Assembly (NCBI RefSeq): GCF_000971195.1
Contig: NZ_BBLZ01000002.1
Coordinates: forward strand, 623,490 to 687,489
Reading direction: 5' to 3'
Length of the DNA stretch: 64,000 nucleotides
Source: Demequina soli
GTDB taxonomy: Bacteria; Actinomycetota; Actinomycetes; Actinomycetales; Demequinaceae
Part shown: piece by piece, positions 15,752 to 27,130 of the stretch
Position numbering within the stretch: position 1 is the stretch's first letter
How the letters are laid out: the number at the start of each line of letters is the position of its first letter
Notes under the pieces: model-generated
Told to the model about the DNA's origin: nothing
Databases searched by the model: none
The model's input: only the letters and a program-made list of their open reading frames with translations
Translations under genes and position numbers: made by a program

Positions 15752-17623
15752 ATGGCACAGGTCCAGGCCAAGCCGGGCGTCCCCGCCTCGCGCATCGCCC
15801 GCCAGGCGACCTCGGCGACGTCGCTCGCGCGCCCCACGCCGCAGTCGAACCCGGATCCGGCGCTCAACGGCGTCGAGATGACGGGCGCGCAGTCGATCAT
15901 CCGCTCGCTCGAGGCGGCGGGCGCGACGGACATCTTCGGCCTCCCGGGCGGCGCGATCCTCCCGACCTACGACCCGCTCATGGACTCGCAGAAGCTGCGC
16001 CACATCCTGGTGCGCCACGAGCAGGGCGCCGGCCACGCCGCGCAGGGCTACGCCCACGCGACGGGCAAGGTGGGCGTCTGCATCGCGACCTCCGGTCCGG
16101 GTGCGACCAACCTCGTCACCGCGATCGCGGACGCGAACATGGACTCGATCCCCATGGTCGCCATCACCGGCCAGGTCGGCGCGGCGATGATCGGCACTGA
16201 CGCCTTCCAGGAGGCGGACATCGTCGGCATCACGGCCCCGATCACCAAGCACAACGTGCTCGTGACCGACGCGGCCGAGATCCCCGCCGCCATCGCGCAG
16301 GCCTTCTACATCGCGAGCCACGGCCGTCCCGGCCCGGTGCTCGTCGACATCGCGAAGTCGGCGCAGCAGGCGACCACCACGTTCGAGTGGCCGTCGCGCA
16401 TCGACCTGCCGGGCTTCAACGCAGGCGCCCGCCCGCACCAGAAGACGGTGCAGGAGGCGGCCCGCCTGCTCGCGACCGCGCGCCGCCCCGTGCTCTACGT
16501 CGGCGGCGGCGTGATCCGCTCCGGCGCATCGGCCGGGCTGCGCAAGCTCGCCGACCTGTCCGGCGCGGCCGTCGTCACCACGCTGATGGCCCGCGGCGCG
16601 CTGCCCGACAGCCACCCGCAGCACCTCGGCATGCCGGGCATGCACGGCACCGTGCCCGCCGTCGCGGCGCTCCAGAAGGCCGACCTCATCGTCGCCCTCG
16701 GCGCCCGCTTCGACGACCGCGTGACCGGCAACCTCGACAGCTTCGCGCCGCACGCCGTCATCGTCCACGCGGACGTCGACCCGGCCGAGATCGGCAAGAA
16801 CCGCGCCGTCGACGTCCCGATCGTGGGCGACCTCAAGGACGTCTTCGAGGCGCTCGTCCCGGCCCTGGCCGCGGAGCACGAGCAGCACGGCAGGCCCGAC
16901 CTTGAGGCGTGGTGGGCGCAGCTCGACGACTGGCGCACCACCTACGCGCTCGGCTACACGCCCACCAAGGACGGCCTGTCGAGCCCCCAGTACGTGATCC
17001 AGCGCCTGGGCGAGCTCAACGACCCCGACCGCACCATCTACACGGCGGGCGTCGGCCAGCACCAGATGTGGGCCAGCCAGTTCATCAAGTACGAGCACCC
17101 CAACACGTGGATCAACTCGGGCGGCCTCGGCACCATGGGCTTCTCCGTGCCCGCCGCGATGGGCGCCCAGGTGGGCGTGCCCGACAAGCAGGTGTGGGCC
17201 ATCGACGGCGACGGCTGCTTCCAGATGACCAACCAGGAGCTCGTCACCTGCGCGATCAACGAGATCCCCATCAAGGTCGCGCTGATCAACAACTCGAGCC
17301 TGGGCATGGTGCGCCAGTGGCAGACCCTGTTCTACGAGGGCCGTTACTCCAACACCGACCTGCACACGGGCCACGGCACCCGCCGCGTGCCCGACTTCGT
17401 CAAGCTCGCGGACGCGATGGGCTGCGTGGGCCTGCGCTGCGAGTCGGACGCCGACGTGGACGCGACCATCAAGCGCGCCAACGAGATCGACGACCAGCCC
17501 GTGGTGGTCGACTTCACCGTCTCGCGCGACGCGATGGTGTGGCCGATGGTCGCCTCGGGCACCTCGAACGACTCGATCCAGTACGCCCAGGGGATCGCCC
17601 CCCAGTGGGACCGGGAGGACTGA
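15752..17623 (+). CDS. ilvB: Acetolactate synthase large subunit
   Basis: A 623-residue thiamine-diphosphate enzyme joining two pyruvates (or pyruvate and 2-oxobutyrate) as the first committed step of valine, leucine and isoleucine synthesis. Visible features are the catalytic Glu in [15 protein letters not shown], the FAD-binding middle domain ([13 protein letters not shown]), and the ThDP/Mg motif starting [11 protein letters not shown] and ending [11 protein letters not shown]. The ATG is chosen for AGGAGA 5 nt upstream; the frame extending to 15704 lies in the attenuator leader. An N-terminal tail of about 30 residues is usual in actinobacteria. ilvN starts 3 nt after the stop. Confidence 0.97.
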   Translation: MAQVQAKPGVPASRIARQATSATSLARPTPQSNPDPALNGVEMTGAQSIIRSLEAAGATDIFGLPGGAILPTYDPLMDSQKLRHILVRHEQGAGHAAQGYAHATGKVGVCIATSGPGATNLVTAIADANMDSIPMVAITGQVGAAMIGTDAFQEADIVGITAPITKHNVLVTDAAEIPAAIAQAFYIASHGRPGPVLVDIAKSAQQATTTFEWPSRIDLPGFNAGARPHQKTVQEAARLLATARRPVLYVGGGVIRSGASAGLRKLADLSGAAVVTTLMARGALPDSHPQHLGMPGMHGTVPAVAALQKADLIVALGARFDDRVTGNLDSFAPHAVIVHADVDPAEIGKNRAVDVPIVGDLKDVFEALVPALAAEHEQHGRPDLEAWWAQLDDWRTTYALGYTPTKDGLSSPQYVIQRLGELNDPDRTIYTAGVGQHQMWASQFIKYEHPNTWINSGGLGTMGFSVPAAMGAQVGVPDKQVWAIDGDGCFQMTNQELVTCAINEIPIKVALINNSSLGMVRQWQTLFYEGRYSNTDLHTGHGTRRVPDFVKLADAMGCVGLRCESDADVDATIKRANEIDDQPVVVDFTVSRDAMVWPMVASGTSNDSIQYAQGIAPQWDRED

Positions 17624-17626
17624 CCC

Positions 17627-19268
<1,642 letters not shown>

Positions 19269-19285
19269 TCCACGCCTGATCCCAC

Positions 19286-19319
19286 GCGAAGGGGAGGTCC
19301 TCCGGGGCCTCCCCTTCGC
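19286..19319. terminator. Terminator after ilvC
   Basis: A perfect 12-bp stem (19286-19297 with 19308-19319) around a 10-nt loop, 17 nt after the ilvC stop. Confidence 0.8.
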
Positions 19320-19331
19320 TGCCCTCGGGGT

Positions 19332-19383
19332 CGTCTCGCATTTCGAGACGCGGTTGTCGCATGGTGGACAACGCCCCTAGGAT
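19332..19383 (+). promoter_or_regulatory. leuB promoter with two nested inverted repeats
   Basis: TTGTCG (19354-19359), an 18-nt spacer and TAGGAT (19378-19383) form the promoter. CGTCTCG/CGAGACG (19332-19338, 19344-19350) lies just upstream of the -35 box, and GTTGTC/GACAAC (19353-19358, 19367-19372) overlaps the -35 box and spacer. The first suits an activator or repressor, the second a repressor. Candidate regulators are unknown. Confidence 0.5.
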
Positions 19384-19417
19384 AAGTGGTCGACACGACT
19401 TTCGAAGAGGAGATCCC

Positions 19418-20467
19418 ATGACCTCGTACCGCCTCGCGGTGGTCGCCGGCGACGGCATCGGCCCGGAGGTCGTGGCGGAGGGGCTCAAGTGCCTCGCCGC
19501 CGCGACGGAGGGCACCGACATCACGTTCGAGACCACCGAGTTCGACCTCGGCGCGAAGCGCTGGCACGCGACGGGGGAGACCCTGACCGACGCGGACCTC
19601 GAGGCGATCAAGGGCCACGACGTCATCCTGCTCGGCGCGATCGGCGACCCCACGGTCCCGTCCGGCGTCCTCGAGCGCGGCCTGCTCCTCAAGCTCCGCT
19701 TCGAGCTCGATCAGTACGTCAACCTCCGCCCGTCGCGCCTGTACCCGGGCGAGGTGTCGCCCCTGAGCAACCCCGGCGACGTCGACTTCGTCGTGGTCCG
19801 CGAGGGCACCGAGGGCCCGTACGTGGGCAACGGCGGCGCGCTGCGCGTCGACACCCCGCACGAGATCGCGACCGAGGTCAGCGTCAACACCCGTCACGGC
19901 GTCGAGCGCGTGGTGCGCTACGCCTTCGACGTGGCCTCCAAGCGCGAGCGCAAGCACGTCACGCTCGTGCACAAGCACAACGTGCTCGTCCACGCGGGCC
20001 ACCTGTGGCGCCGCACGGTCGAGGCCGTCGCGCCCGAGTTCCCCGACGTCACGTGGGACTACCTGCACGTCGACGCGGCCACCATCAAGCTCGTGACCGC
20101 CCCGGCGGACTTCGACGTGATCGTCACGGACAACCTCTTCGGCGACATCCTCACCGACGAAGCCGCGGCCATCTCCGGCGGCATCGGCCTCGCCGCGTCC
20201 GGCAACGTCAACCCCGACAGGACCGGCCCGTCGATGTTCGAGCCCGTCCACGGCTCCGCCCCCGACATCGCCGGCCAGCAGAAGGCGGACCCGTCCGCCA
20301 CCGTGCTGTCCGTCGCGATGATGCTCGACTTCCTCGGCCACGCCGAGCTCGCCGCCTGCGTCGAGAAGGCCGTGGCGGACGATGCCGCGGCCAAGTCCGC
20401 CGAGGGCTGGGGCCCGCGCACCACGGCCGAGGTCGGCGACGCCCTCGCCGCCCGCATCCGCGGCTGA
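19418..20467 (+). CDS. leuB: 3-isopropylmalate dehydrogenase
   Basis: A 349-residue NAD-dependent decarboxylating dehydrogenase, the third leucine-specific step. The motifs are AGDGIGPEV at the N-terminus, [18 protein letters not shown] with the substrate-binding Arg residues, and the metal-binding segment [17 protein letters not shown], then the cofactor loop [13 protein letters not shown]. This is the shorter actinobacterial LeuB type. The ATG follows GAAGAGGAG by about 7 nt. leuC/leuD are not in the window. The gene is followed by the 52-nt foldback hairpin at 20487-20538. Confidence 0.95.
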   Translation: MTSYRLAVVAGDGIGPEVVAEGLKCLAAATEGTDITFETTEFDLGAKRWHATGETLTDADLEAIKGHDVILLGAIGDPTVPSGVLERGLLLKLRFELDQYVNLRPSRLYPGEVSPLSNPGDVDFVVVREGTEGPYVGNGGALRVDTPHEIATEVSVNTRHGVERVVRYAFDVASKRERKHVTLVHKHNVLVHAGHLWRRTVEAVAPEFPDVTWDYLHVDAATIKLVTAPADFDVIVTDNLFGDILTDEAAAISGGIGLAASGNVNPDRTGPSMFEPVHGSAPDIAGQQKADPSATVLSVAMMLDFLGHAELAACVEKAVADDAAAKSAEGWGPRTTAEVGDALAARIRG

Positions 20468-20486
20468 CCCGAGCCGCAACGCGCGC

Positions 20487-20538
20487 ATTGGTACCAATCG
20501 CTACGAGTTCGCAGGATCTCGTGGCGATTGGTACCAAT
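20487..20538. repeat. Foldback hairpin containing two ATTGGTACCAAT palindromes
   Basis: ATTGGTACCAAT, itself a perfect 12-bp palindrome, occurs at 20487-20498 and 20527-20538. The flanking bases extend these to 21-nt arms (20487-20507, 20518-20538; 20 of 21 pairs) around a 10-nt loop. It could be the leuB terminator or a paired operator before ilvE. Being palindromic at two scales is unusual for a plain terminator. Confidence 0.6.
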
Positions 20539-20621
20539 CGCCCGGCGGGCCGCCACGCGCGCCGGGGCAACCCGCCCGAGCACTACCCTCATATCGATAC
20601 CCCGCACAGGAAGGCTGAGAA

Positions 20622-21731
20622 GTGACCGACACCGCCGCATCGTCCACCACGGAGGCCTTCCGCGTCGTCCGCAATCCCAACCCGGCCACGGACGCCGAGC
20701 GCGCCGAGCGTCTCAAGGACCTCGCGTTCGGCACCCGCTTCACCGACCACATGGCGCGCGTCACGTGGACCGCCGACGAGGGCTGGACCGACCGCCGCGT
20801 CGAGCCCTACGGCCCGCTCCTGCTCGACCCCGCCGCCTCCGTGCTGCACTACGCGCAAGAGGTCTTCGAGGGCCTCAAGGCGTACCGCTGGGCCGACGGC
20901 TCCGTGCGCACCTTCCGTCCCGAGAGGAACGCCGAGCGCCTCCAGCGCTCCGCCTGGCGCCTCGCGCTGCCCGAGCTGTCGACCGAGGACTTCATGGACT
21001 CGCTCCACGCGCTCGTCGCGCTCGACGAGGCGTGGATCCCCACCGCCCCCGAGACGTCGCTCTACTTGCGCCCGTTCCTCATCGGCACCGACATCTTCCT
21101 CGGCCTGCGCCCCTCGAAGCGCGTCGAGTACCTGCTCATCGCGTCCCCGTCCGGCCCGTACTTCACGGGCGGCGTCAAGCCCGTGAGCATCTGGGTCGAG
21201 CGCGACTTCCACCGCGCGGGCCCCGGCGGCACCGGCGCGGCCAAGTGCGGCGGCAACTACGCCGCGGCCCTGCGCCCGCAGATCGGCGCGTCCGAGCGCG
21301 GCTACGACCAGGTGCTCTTCCTCGATGCCCGCACCAACGCGGTGCTCGAGGAGCTGGGCGGCATGAACGTCTTCATCGTCCAGAAGGACGGCACGGTCCT
21401 CACCCCGATCATCAACGGCAACATCCTCGAGGGGGTCACCCGCTCCTCGATCATCCAGCTGCTGGAGGACCAGAACCTCAAGGTGGTCGAGCGCGACATC
21501 ACCCTCGCCGAGCTGCGCGAGGGCATCGAGTCGGGTGAGGTCGCCGAGATCTTCGCGTGCGGCACCGCCGCGGTGGTCACGCCGGTCGGCCGCATCGGCG
21601 CCGAGGACTTCGAGGTCACGGTCGGCTCCGGCGACGCCGGCCCGGTCACGCTCGCGGTGCGCGAGCGCCTCACGGACATCCAGTACGGCCGCGCCGAGGA
21701 CACCTACGGCTGGATGCACCGCATCCTCTGA
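20622..21731 (+). CDS. ilvE: Branched-chain amino acid aminotransferase
   Basis: A 369-residue PLP enzyme of fold type IV that interconverts leucine, isoleucine and valine with their 2-oxo acids. The PLP lysine lies in GAAKCGGNYAAALRP, and the family segments VLHYAQEVFEGLKAYRW, ETSLYLRPFLIGTD and EIFACGTAAVVTPVG are clear. Translation starts at GTG 20622, with AGGAAGG about 12 nt upstream. It is next to leuB, consistent with the last step of the pathway, but a hairpin and its own promoter-like sequence separate them. A paralogue lies at 53161. Confidence 0.95.
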   Translation: MTDTAASSTTEAFRVVRNPNPATDAERAERLKDLAFGTRFTDHMARVTWTADEGWTDRRVEPYGPLLLDPAASVLHYAQEVFEGLKAYRWADGSVRTFRPERNAERLQRSAWRLALPELSTEDFMDSLHALVALDEAWIPTAPETSLYLRPFLIGTDIFLGLRPSKRVEYLLIASPSGPYFTGGVKPVSIWVERDFHRAGPGGTGAAKCGGNYAAALRPQIGASERGYDQVLFLDARTNAVLEELGGMNVFIVQKDGTVLTPIINGNILEGVTRSSIIQLLEDQNLKVVERDITLAELREGIESGEVAEIFACGTAAVVTPVGRIGAEDFEVTVGSGDAGPVTLAVRERLTDIQYGRAEDTYGWMHRIL

Positions 21732-21743
21732 GGGGACGATGCG

Positions 21744-21765
21744 GGGGTCGGCTTCGGCCGACCCC
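21744..21765. terminator. ilvE terminator with UUCG tetraloop
   Basis: A 9-bp perfect stem (21744-21752 with 21757-21765) closed by a stable TTCG loop, 12 nt after the ilvE stop. A copy of the dispersed decamer (21734-21743) fills the gap between stop codon and stem. Confidence 0.75.
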
Positions 21766-21826
21766 TCGCGTCGGGCGCGTCGCGCCTGCAGGATGGGTCA
21801 CGGAGCCCGCTTCGAAGGAGACGCCC

Positions 21827-22270
21827 GTGCCCGTGAAGGACCTTGCCCTGACCAGCCCCGACATCGCCGCGGGGGAGCGGATCGACGACCGCTTCGCCGG
21901 CGAGTTCGGCGCGGATGCCCCGCGCCTGAGCGTGTCCGGCGTCCCGGCGGACGCGGTCGAGCTCGCGATCGTGTGCCACGACCCCGACGCGCCGATGGCG
22001 CACGGGTTCACCCACTGGACGCTGTACGGTCTGCCCCCTCTCGAGGGTGAGATCGACGCGGAGGCGGGCCGGCCCGGCCCCAACGACGACGGGGGCCACG
22101 GCTACGTGGGCCCGTTCCCGCCCTACGGCCACGGCGACCACCGCTACTACTTCTGGGTCTACGCGCTGAGCCGTCCGGTCCAGGGCACCCCGACCCGCGA
22201 CGCGTTCCTGCACGCCTACGAGGGCGCCATCATCGAGCAGGCGAGGTTCACGGCGACCTACTCGCGCTGA
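21827..22270 (+). CDS. YbhB/YbcL family (PEBP-like) protein
   Basis: A 147-residue phosphatidylethanolamine-binding-protein-like protein. The conserved anion-binding site is visible as CHDPDAPMAHGFTHWTLYGL and the second signature as GPFPPYGHGDHRYYFWVYAL. Bacterial members are cytoplasmic and of unclear function. The start is GTG 21827 with GAAGGAG 8 nt upstream. No operon partners: it is preceded by the ilvE terminator and followed by a 305-nt gap. Confidence 0.85.
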   Translation: MPVKDLALTSPDIAAGERIDDRFAGEFGADAPRLSVSGVPADAVELAIVCHDPDAPMAHGFTHWTLYGLPPLEGEIDAEAGRPGPNDDGGHGYVGPFPPYGHGDHRYYFWVYALSRPVQGTPTRDAFLHAYEGAIIEQARFTATYSR

Positions 22271-22575
22271 CGCGGGCGCCCGCACCAGGTGATTTGGCAT
22301 ATCCGAACAGTTGTGGTGTCATCAATCCCATGATCTCCGCCGACACGATGCGAATGCGCGCGCCTCAGGCCGCCACCCGCTCGTGTTGTCGCGCCTGAGA
22401 ACCGTCCCCTCGCGAGAGGCCTGAGAGGCCCCCGAGCGGACCGCGGCACCCGACGCCGCATCGGCAGCAGCCGAGCATCACCCACGCCCGCATCGCGGGC
22501 GGTCCCCTCGCACGACGCCCGGCGCCACGCGCCCCGCGCCAGCCCCGGGCCGTGCTCACCCCGAAAGGCACCCTC
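22271..22575 (+). other. 305-nt non-coding leader before the ABC importer
   Basis: No gene is supported here. The first 60 nt are AT-richer, with TTGGCA (22294-22299) and a weak TGTCAT box 17 nt downstream as a possible promoter. The next 180 nt are GC-rich with short self-complementary parts (CCCGCTCG against CGAGCGG; CTCGCGAG; GCCTGAGAGGC) and look like a structured 5' leader. AAAGG precedes the ATG at 22576. I could not match the leader to a known riboswitch. Confidence 0.4.
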
Positions 22576-23418
22576 ATGATCCGCACCCGCATCGTCCCCC
22601 TCGCCCTGACCGCCGCCGCGACCGCGATGGCGCTCACGGCGTGCTCCGCGGACGGCGGCGACACCGAGGCTTCGTCGGCGGCCAGCACGGCCGCGTCCGC
22701 GGTCGACACCTCGCTCACGGACGTCCAGGAGGCCGGCGTGCTCGTGGTCGGCACCGAGGGCACCTACCGCCCCTTCACCTTCCACGACGAGGGCTCGGGC
22801 GACCTGACCGGCTACGACGTCGACGTGATCACCGCGGTCGCCGACAAGCTGGGCGTCGACGTCCAGTTCGAGGAGACCGCATGGGACGCGATCTTCGCGG
22901 GCCTCGAGGCCGGCCGCTTCGACGTGATCGCCAACCAGGTGGGCATCAGCCCCGAGCGCCAGGAGAAGTACACGTTCTCGACGCCGTACACCTACTCGAC
23001 GGGCGTGGTGGTGGTGAAGGCGGGCAACGACGACATCCACTCGTACGAGGACCTCGCCGGCAAGACCGCCGCGCAGTCGCTCACCAGCAACTACGGCGAG
23101 GAGGCGAAGGCCGCCGGCGCGACCATCGAGGCCGTCGACGGCTGGGCGCAGTCGATCGCGCTGGTCGAGCAGGGCCGCGTCGACGCGACCATCAACGACA
23201 AGCTGACGTTCCTCGACTACGTGAACTCGACGGGCTCGGACGCCGTGAAGGTCGCGGCCGAGGGCGCCGACGTGGCCGAGTCCGCCCTCGCGTTCCGCGG
23301 CGGCTCCGACGCCCTCGCCGCGGCGGCGAGCGACGCCCTCGCCGAGCTCGCCGCCGACGGCACCCTCGCGGAGCTCTCGCAGAAGTACTTCGGCGCCGAC
23401 GTCTCCGTCGCCTCCTGA
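22576..23418 (+). CDS. Amino-acid (probably cystine) ABC transporter, substrate-binding lipoprotein
   Basis: A 280-residue solute-binding lipoprotein: a signal peptide with lipobox LTAC (Cys23 or so), a linker rich in Ser and Ala, then a type II periplasmic-binding fold of the polar amino acid family. [20 protein letters not shown] and [20 protein letters not shown] closely follow cystine-binding FliY/TcyA proteins, so cystine is the best guess. It captures the ligand outside the membrane for the permease and ATPase that follow without gaps. The lipobox makes the start at 22576 firm. Confidence 0.88.
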   Translation: MIRTRIVPLALTAAATAMALTACSADGGDTEASSAASTAASAVDTSLTDVQEAGVLVVGTEGTYRPFTFHDEGSGDLTGYDVDVITAVADKLGVDVQFEETAWDAIFAGLEAGRFDVIANQVGISPERQEKYTFSTPYTYSTGVVVVKAGNDDIHSYEDLAGKTAAQSLTSNYGEEAKAAGATIEAVDGWAQSIALVEQGRVDATINDKLTFLDYVNSTGSDAVKVAAEGADVAESALAFRGGSDALAAAASDALAELAADGTLAELSQKYFGADVSVAS

Positions 23419-24086
23419 TGGGATCCGTCGACTGGGGGCTGGCGCTCGACTCGATCGGGCCGCTCGTCGGCGGCGCGATCACGGGCACCATCCCCCTGGC
23501 GGCGGTGTCGTTCGTGGCGGGCCTCGTCATCGCGGTCGCGGTGGCGCTGGCCCGCCTGTCGGACAACCGCCTCCTGTCCGGCCTGGCACGCGCGTACGTG
23601 TCGGTCATCCGCGGCACCCCGCTGCTGGTGCAGCTGTTCGTGATCTTCTACGGGCTGCCGTCCGTCGGCCTCACGATCGACCCGTGGCCCAGCGCCATCA
23701 TCGCGTTCTCGCTCAACGTGGGCGGCTACGCGGCGGAGATCGTGCGCGCCGCGATCCTGTCCGTGCCCAAGGGCCAGTGGGAGGCGGCGTACATGATCGG
23801 CATGGACCGCCGCACGGCGTTGCGGCGCATCGTCCTGCCACAGGCCGCGCGCGTGTCGGTGCCGCCCCTGTCCAACACCTTCATCTCCCTGGTCAAGGAC
23901 ACGTCGCTGGCGTCCGTGGTGCTCGTGACCGAGCTGTTCCGCGAGGCCCAGCAGATCGCTGCGTTCAGCCAGGAGTTCATGCTCGTCTACATCGAGGCCG
24001 CCGCCGTGTACTGGGTGATCTGCCTGGCGCTGTCCGCCGTTCAGGGCCGCCTCGAGACCCGATTGGATCGCTATGTCGCCCGCTGA
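23418..24086 (+). CDS. Amino-acid ABC transporter permease
   Basis: A 222-residue inner-membrane permease of the HisMQ type with five hydrophobic helices. The family signature [20 protein letters not shown] and the ATPase-contacting EAA-type loop ([20 protein letters not shown]) are present. The ATG overlaps the stop of the binding protein (TGATG), and its own end overlaps the ATPase gene by 14 nt, so the three genes form one translationally coupled operon. Confidence 0.92.
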   Translation: MGSVDWGLALDSIGPLVGGAITGTIPLAAVSFVAGLVIAVAVALARLSDNRLLSGLARAYVSVIRGTPLLVQLFVIFYGLPSVGLTIDPWPSAIIAFSLNVGGYAAEIVRAAILSVPKGQWEAAYMIGMDRRTALRRIVLPQAARVSVPPLSNTFISLVKDTSLASVVLVTELFREAQQIAAFSQEFMLVYIEAAAVYWVICLALSAVQGRLETRLDRYVAR

Positions 24087-24840
24087 CCGCACCCCGCTGC
24101 TGACCGTCCGCGGCCTGTCCAAGAGCTTCGGCGACACCCGCGTGCTCGCCGACGCCGACCTCGACGTCGCGCGCGGCGAGGTGCTCGCCGTCATCGGCGC
24201 GTCCGGCTCCGGCAAGACCACGCTCCTGCGCTGCCTCAACGGCCTCGAGGTCGCCGACGCCGGGACCGTCGCGGTGGACGATGCTCGGGTCGACTTCACG
24301 ACACGCCCCGCGCCCAAGGCGCTGCACGCGCTGCGCGACCGCTCCGCGATGGTGTTCCAGCAGTTCCAGCTGTTCCCGCACAAGACGGTCCTCGAGAACG
24401 TCGCCGAGGGGCCCGTGGTCGTCCAGCGGCGCGACAAGGACGAGGTGCGCGCGGAGGCCCGCGCGCTGCTCGAGCGGGTCGGGCTGGCCGACAAGGCCGA
24501 CGCCTACCCCCACCAGCTCTCGGGCGGCCAGCAGCAGCGCGTCGGGATCGTGCGCGCGCTCGCCCTGCGGCCCGAGCTGCTGCTGTTCGACGAGCCCACG
24601 TCCGCGCTCGACCCCGAGCTCGTCGGCGAGGTGCTGCTGCTCATGCGTGACCTCGCGCGCGAGGGCTGGACCATGGTGGTCGTCACGCACGAGCTCCAGT
24701 TTGCGCGCGAGGTGGCGAGCCGCGTCGCGTTCGTCGACGGCGGCCGCGTGCTCGAGTCCGGCCCGCCCGCGCAGGTCCTGGGCTCCCCCGAGCACGAGCG
24801 CACCAGGCAGTTCATCCGCCGCCTCTCCCACCCGCTGTAG
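24073..24840 (+). CDS. Amino-acid ABC transporter ATP-binding protein
   Basis: A 255-residue ATPase with Walker [10 protein letters not shown], signature [15 protein letters not shown], Walker [14 protein letters not shown], and the switch His in VVVTHEL. It drives the importer at 22576-24086. The high similarity of such ATPases means substrate must be taken from the binding protein. The start overlaps the permease by 14 nt. The ADP/ATP side is cytoplasmic. Confidence 0.94.
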   Translation: MSPADRTPLLTVRGLSKSFGDTRVLADADLDVARGEVLAVIGASGSGKTTLLRCLNGLEVADAGTVAVDDARVDFTTRPAPKALHALRDRSAMVFQQFQLFPHKTVLENVAEGPVVVQRRDKDEVRAEARALLERVGLADKADAYPHQLSGGQQQRVGIVRALALRPELLLFDEPTSALDPELVGEVLLLMRDLAREGWTMVVVTHELQFAREVASRVAFVDGGRVLESGPPAQVLGSPEHERTRQFIRRLSHPL

Positions 24841-24874
24841 GCGCCGGCGGGGGAGCGGGCGGCCCCTGCCGCCA

Positions 24875-25042
24875 CGCTTTCCGTTTTCACGTAGTTGCGA
24901 ATGCCTCCGGACCGCGATGCGCGGCGATCCGCCCACGTGGCCCCCTGGCATGGGGGCCAGACGCGCACGGATCGCGTGCATCGTCCACCCGCGCGCTCGA
25001 ATCCGCCGTGCGCGATTCGCAACCACGTGAAAACGGAGAGCG
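24875..25042. repeat. 168-bp foldback element (MITE-like)
   Basis: The terminal arms 24875-24902 and 25015-25042 are 28-nt inverted repeats matching at 26 positions. The interior is also partly self-complementary: GATGCGCGGCGATCCG pairs with CGGATCGCGTGCATC, and TGGCCCCC with GGGGGCCA. No coding capacity. It fills most of the 283-nt gap between the importer operon and the hydrolase. It could be a miniature inverted-repeat element, a large structured RNA or a terminator. No clear target-site duplication is visible. Confidence 0.6.
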
Positions 25043-25123
25043 ACGCGACCCCCTCCTGGCCTGGCGACTCCGAGGCGGCGGGCGCATCCTGAAGGTCGGC
25101 CCCCACGCATTTGGAGGTGCAGC

Positions 25124-26095
25124 ATGACCCTCGCGCCGCTGTCGCGGTTCCGCTCGCATTCGCACCGGGACGATGCGCTGTACAGGGAGGCGGAACGCGC
25201 CGCCTGGGCGGCCTACGGGATGGCGCCCGAGGAGCGGTGGGTCGACGTGGCGGAGCTCGGGATCCGCGTCCGCACGCTTGTCCATGGCGAGGGCAGGCCG
25301 GTCGTCTTCGTGCACGGCACCCCGACGGCGGGCAACGTCTTCATCCCGCTGGTCGCGCGGCTCGAGGGCGTGCGCGCGATCGTCGTCGACCGCCCCGGCT
25401 GCGCGCTGAGCGACCCGCTCGACTATACGGACATGACCCCCGAGGACCTGCGCGTCTCCGTCGCGACCTACCTGGCCGCCGTCATCCGCGAGCTCGCGGG
25501 CGGCCCGGTCGACCTGCTCGGCAACTCCGCCGGCGGCATGGCCGTGCTCGTGGCCGCCGCGCGCCTGCCCGACCTGGTCCGCTCGGTCGTGGTCGAGGGC
25601 GTGCCCGCGATCCAGGGCATGCACCTGCCGCGGCCCCTCCGCCTGGGCTCCATGCGGCCCGTCGCGCAGATCGTCACCCGGCACCCCATGAGCGAGGCCG
25701 AGCTGCGGCGCTCCTTCCGCCTCATGGGCCACGCGGACCTCATCGCGCAGGGCCGCCTGACCGAGCCCGAGATCGCGTGGCGCACCGCTCTCAACCGCGC
25801 GACCGACACCCTCAAGAACGAGCTCGCGCTCATGGCGCGGGTCGCGACGTGGCGAGGGTTGCGCCCCGGCTGGGTCGCGGGCAAGGAGACCCTCGAGGCG
25901 ATCCAGGCGCCGAGCCTGTGGGTGGTGGGCGACCTGGACCCGTTCGCGTCGCCCGAGCGGGTGCGCGCGTGGGCGGCCCACGCCCGGGGCTCGACCGTGG
26001 TGGTGCGGGAGCGCTCGGGGCATCAGCCGTGGCTCGACGCTCCCGGCGAGCATGCCCGGCTCCTCGCCGACTGGTGGGAGCAGACCTCCCGGTGA
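25124..26095 (+). CDS. Alpha/beta hydrolase
   Basis: A 323-residue alpha/beta-hydrolase. The oxyanion segment is VFVHGTPTAGN, the nucleophile elbow is LLGNSAGGMA (Ser in Gly-x-Ser-x-Gly form), the acid is probably Asp in VGDLDPF, and the catalytic His lies in RSGHQPW. The substrate is unknown. GGAGG lies about 7 nt before the ATG. Gene neighbours (importer on the left, exporter on the right) do not hint at a pathway. It contains one copy of the dispersed decamer near its 5' end (25168). Confidence 0.85.
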   Translation: MTLAPLSRFRSHSHRDDALYREAERAAWAAYGMAPEERWVDVAELGIRVRTLVHGEGRPVVFVHGTPTAGNVFIPLVARLEGVRAIVVDRPGCALSDPLDYTDMTPEDLRVSVATYLAAVIRELAGGPVDLLGNSAGGMAVLVAAARLPDLVRSVVVEGVPAIQGMHLPRPLRLGSMRPVAQIVTRHPMSEAELRRSFRLMGHADLIAQGRLTEPEIAWRTALNRATDTLKNELALMARVATWRGLRPGWVAGKETLEAIQAPSLWVVGDLDPFASPERVRAWAAHARGSTVVVRERSGHQPWLDAPGEHARLLADWWEQTSR

Positions 26096-26161
26096 GGGGT
26101 TCCGGCCCTGGCGTGCCGGACGTACGCTGAGCCTTTCGCCGCGACGCAGGGGAGGCCTCGC

Positions 26162-27130
26162 ATGGCGGATCTGGCGATCGAGACCGACGGTCTGGTCAAG
26201 GTCTACGGGGCGACGCGCGCCGTCGACGGGATCGACCTGCGTATCCCGCGCGGCGGCGTCCACGGCTTCCTGGGCCCCAACGGTGCCGGCAAGACCACCG
26301 CGATCCGCATGCTGGCGACCCTCATCCGTCCCGACGGCGGCCGCGCGCGCGTGCTTGGCCACGACATCGAGCGCCACGCCGACGAGGTCCGCAGCCGCGT
26401 CAGCCTCACCGGCCAGTTCGCGTCCGTCGACGAGGATCTCACCGGACGTGAGAACCTGCGCCTCATCGCGAAGCTGTACGGGTTCGGCGGGGCCGCGGCC
26501 GCGAGCCGCGCGGACGAGCTTCTCGAGGCGTTCGCCCTGGACGATGCGGCGAACAGGCCCGTGAAGAAGTACAGCGGCGGCATGCGGCGGCGCATCGACA
26601 TCGCCGCGTCGCTGGTGGTCAGCCCCGAGCTGCTGTTCCTGGACGAGCCGACGACGGGCCTGGACCCTCGCGCCCGCAACGAGGTGTGGGACATCGTCCG
26701 AGCGCTCGTGCGGCACGGCACCACGGTGATGCTCACCACCCAGTACCTCGACGAGGCGGACCAGCTCGCCGACCGCATCTCCGTCATCGACCGCGGCCGG
26801 ATCATCGCGGAGGGTACGTCGAGCGAGCTCAAGGCGTCGGTCGGGTCGGGCACGCTCCACGTCCGCGTGATGCATCGCGCCGACCGGGACGCGGCGCGGG
26901 CCATCCTCGCCCGCGAGCTCGGGGTGGAGGTCGAGCCCACGCACGACCCGCAGGCGCTCGTCGCCGCGCTCGACGGACGCGCCGGCGTCACGCGCGCGAT
27001 CACGGCGCTCGAGGAGGCGCGCATCGAGCTCGCCCAGTTCGCGCTCGGCCAGCCGACGCTCGACGAGGTGTTCCTCGCGCTCACCGGCCACCGCGCGGAG
27101 GAGGGCGACGGCGCGGAGGAGGCGGCATGA
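26162..27130 (+). CDS. ABC exporter ATP-binding protein, DrrA-like
   Basis: A 322-residue ATPase of the daunorubicin-resistance type. Walker A is GPNGAGKTT, the signature [18 protein letters not shown], and Walker [14 protein letters not shown]. The C-terminal 90 residues form the accessory domain found in DrrA proteins. With the membrane partner at 27127 it should export a hydrophobic compound. GGGGAGG precedes the ATG. The stop overlaps the permease start (ATGA). The substrate is unknown, and these pairs also lie near lipid genes. Confidence 0.92.
   Translation: MADLAIETDGLVKVYGATRAVDGIDLRIPRGGVHGFLGPNGAGKTTAIRMLATLIRPDGGRARVLGHDIERHADEVRSRVSLTGQFASVDEDLTGRENLRLIAKLYGFGGAAAASRADELLEAFALDDAANRPVKKYSGGMRRRIDIAASLVVSPELLFLDEPTTGLDPRARNEVWDIVRALVRHGTTVMLTTQYLDEADQLADRISVIDRGRIIAEGTSSELKASVGSGTLHVRVMHRADRDAARAILARELGVEVEPTHDPQALVAALDGRAGVTRAITALEEARIELAQFALGQPTLDEVFLALTGHRAEEGDGAEEAA

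Noticed and set aside
22380..22440. CTGAGA-containing leader of the ABC importer considered as a TPP or SAM riboswitch
   Set aside because: Only the short CTGAGA motif fits. The other conserved blocks of TPP or SAM-type aptamers are absent, so it is reported just as a possible structured leader.
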